From the NCBI RefSeq assembly GCF_036039175.1, contig NZ_JAYXKP010000001.1, forward strand, positions 248,001 to 312,000: a stretch of DNA of 64,000 bases. The letters run 5' to 3'. Shown here one piece after another: positions 62,858-64,000 of this stretch. Position 1 is the first letter of the stretch. The number at the start of each line of letters is the position of its first letter. This stretch comes from Marinilactibacillus sp036039175. Lineage in GTDB: Bacteria; Bacillota; Bacilli; Lactobacillales; Carnobacteriaceae_A. A program made the translations under genes and the position numbers. The notes below the pieces were generated by a model. The model searched no databases. It was given only the letters and a program-made list of their open reading frames with translations, and was not told the origin of the DNA.

Positions 62858-63829
62858 TTGACTGACAATGCACATAAAAAAGTCCGAATCTTTGATGATT
62901 CAGAAATAGCGATTCAAATATTGGGAGCACAGAACATTCATCTCAAACTATTAGAAGATGAATTAGCTGTCACGATAAACAACCGAGGTAATCAAGTTGA
63001 GATTAGTGGCGATAAAGAAGCTGTCGAATTAGCGGACAGTGTATTAAACGAAGTAGAGCAGCTTTCTGAAAGAGGAAATAGGATAAAGCGTACAGATATC
63101 TTATCTGCAGTAAGAATGGCTCAACAAGGCAAACTATCTCAATTCATAAAAATGTATGAAGAAGAAATTGGTAAAGATCGCGATGGACGTCCAATTCGCA
63201 TAAAAAATGTGGGTCAGAGAAACTATGTTCATTCTGTAAAAAACAATGACATTGTTCTAGGTATCGGTCCTGCGGGTACTGGTAAAACTTATGTCGCTGT
63301 TGCAATGGCTGTAGCAGCAATGCGTAGAGGAGAAGTTAAGCGAATCATTTTAACACGTCCGGCTGTTGAAGCAGGGGAAAAATTAGGATTTCTACCAGGT
63401 GATTTAAAAGAAAAAGTTGATCCTTATTTACGACCTCTGTATGATGCCCTTTACAATATATATGGAACAGAGCACACAAACCGTTTAATGGACAGAGAAA
63501 TTATCGAAGTTGCGCCTTTAGCCTATATGCGCGGTCGTACACTAGATGATGCTTTTGTTATCCTTGACGAAGCTCAAAATACAACTGTTCCGCAAATGAA
63601 AATGTTCCTGACTCGTCTAGGTTTTGGCTCGAAAATGATTATTAACGGAGATAAAACTCAAATTGATTTACCTTCTGGTACAACAAGTGGTTTAATTCAT
63701 GCTGAACGTGTATTGAGTGGAGTCACTGGTATCGGTCATATTCATTTTGAAGCCGAAGACGTCATCAGACATCCTTTAGTTGCTAAAGTCATTAAAGCCT
63801 ATGAAAAAGAAACGGATCTGAAAAAATAA
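62858..63829 (+). CDS. phoH: PhoH-family ATPase
   Basis: 323 residues from TTG 62858, behind CAAAGGAG; ATG 62798 has no site and adds 20 residues unlike the family. N-terminal KH-like region (DELAVTINNRGNQVEI), Walker A GPAGTGKTY, LTRPAVEAGEKLGFLPGDL and Walker B VILDEAQN. Partner of YbeY in RNA metabolism; the ybeY start codon overlaps its stop. Confidence 0.93.
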   Translation: MTDNAHKKVRIFDDSEIAIQILGAQNIHLKLLEDELAVTINNRGNQVEISGDKEAVELADSVLNEVEQLSERGNRIKRTDILSAVRMAQQGKLSQFIKMYEEEIGKDRDGRPIRIKNVGQRNYVHSVKNNDIVLGIGPAGTGKTYVAVAMAVAAMRRGEVKRIILTRPAVEAGEKLGFLPGDLKEKVDPYLRPLYDALYNIYGTEHTNRLMDREIIEVAPLAYMRGRTLDDAFVILDEAQNTTVPQMKMFLTRLGFGSKMIINGDKTQIDLPSGTTSGLIHAERVLSGVTGIGHIHFEAEDVIRHPLVAKVIKAYEKETDLKK

Positions 63830-64000
63830 TGGAAATCATACTATACGATGAAACAAATCGCCTAAAACCCGAAGAAGAACAGTTGATATCAGAAATTTTA
63901 GATTTCTCAGCTGAAAAGCTTTCAATTGAAGAAACTGCAGAAATCTCTGTAACGATTGTTGACAATCAACGCATTCAAGAAATCAATAAAACCTATAGAA
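63829..64000 (+). CDS. ybeY: Endoribonuclease YbeY, N-terminal part
   Basis: Starts at ATG 63829, sharing one base with the phoH stop, and runs off the window after 57 codons. ISVTIVDNQRIQEINKTYR at the visible end is the conserved N-terminal motif of YbeY. The zinc-binding His motif lies outside. YbeY matures 16S rRNA. Partial only because of the window edge. Confidence 0.88.
   Translation, partial: MEIILYDETNRLKPEEEQLISEILDFSAEKLSIEETAEISVTIVDNQRIQEINKTYR

Noticed and set aside
1..64000. CRISPR arrays, tRNA/rRNA genes, insertion sequences, prophage
   Set aside because: I looked for regular short repeats, tRNA-like cloverleaf ends, transposase motifs and integrase genes and saw none; the only perfect long repeat is the 46-bp pair at 48271-48362.

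Overview
The window looks like a chromosomal segment of a motile, low-GC Gram-positive of the order Lactobacillales, most plausibly a Carnobacteriaceae-type genus (Carnobacterium, Marinilactibacillus, Alkalibacterium and relatives). This is inferred from AT-rich sequence, strong AGGAGG-type ribosome binding sites with many TTG/GTG starts, Bacillus-like gene order (the ypi-ypj-ypm, yqf and yqg regions), an arginine deiminase, and a complete-looking flagellar export operon. I see no insertion sequence, prophage, CRISPR array, tRNA or rRNA.

Layout. (1) 1-12333: the downstream part of a flagellar operon: flgD (3' end), a flagellar-operon protein, flgE, flbD, motA, motB, fliL, fliO, fliP, fliQ, fliR, flhB, flhA, fliA, two rod/hook-family genes and an FtsE-like ATPase without a partner permease, closed by a strong terminator. 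(2) 12334-14701: a long structured leader with a candidate SigD (FliA) promoter, a tiny ORF and a possible pseudoknot, then a membrane PAS-GGDEF-EAL protein whose GGDEF motif is degenerate and whose EAL domain looks intact (a c-di-GMP phosphodiesterase). (3) 14891-26487: one long operon that opens with a membrane GAF-GGDEF diguanylate cyclase and continues without a break into a full type IV pilus set: three minor pilins, PilB, PilT, PilC, major pilin, prepilin peptidase, PilM, PilN, PilO. (4) 26500-38200: conserved housekeeping genes: ypiA, ypiB, mazG-like, cca, dinG, ypmB, asnS, dnaD, nth, an aspartate aminotransferase and a YtxH-like protein. (5) 38300-46800: a lone arginine deiminase, a DUF2188-type protein, rRNA and tRNA modification genes (rlmA, queG, trmL), divergent argS/argR and an SDR oxidoreductase. 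(6) 46799-64000: zwf with a tandemly duplicated leader, cshB, a DUF1189 protein, sodA, a histidine phosphatase, a class B penicillin-binding protein, rpmG, three small poorly known genes, gluP, glcK, a YqgU-like lipoprotein, a rhodanese-fold protein without its cysteine, ppsR, zur, rpsU, yqeY, phoH and the start of ybeY.

The most interesting theme is a possible local c-di-GMP switch. A synthase is co-transcribed with the pilus operon, and the pilus assembly ATPase carries an N-terminal MshEN-like domain (partly degenerate). A phosphodiesterase sits between the pilus and flagellar operons behind a possible flagellar-sigma promoter. This layout suggests, but does not prove, opposing control of swimming and pilus-based surface behaviour. 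Other points worth checking are the FtsE-like ATPase in the flagellar operon, an endonuclease III missing its iron-sulfur cysteines, the 46-bp tandem duplication in the zwf leader, and a stand-alone MltG-type LysM-like module on a membrane anchor.
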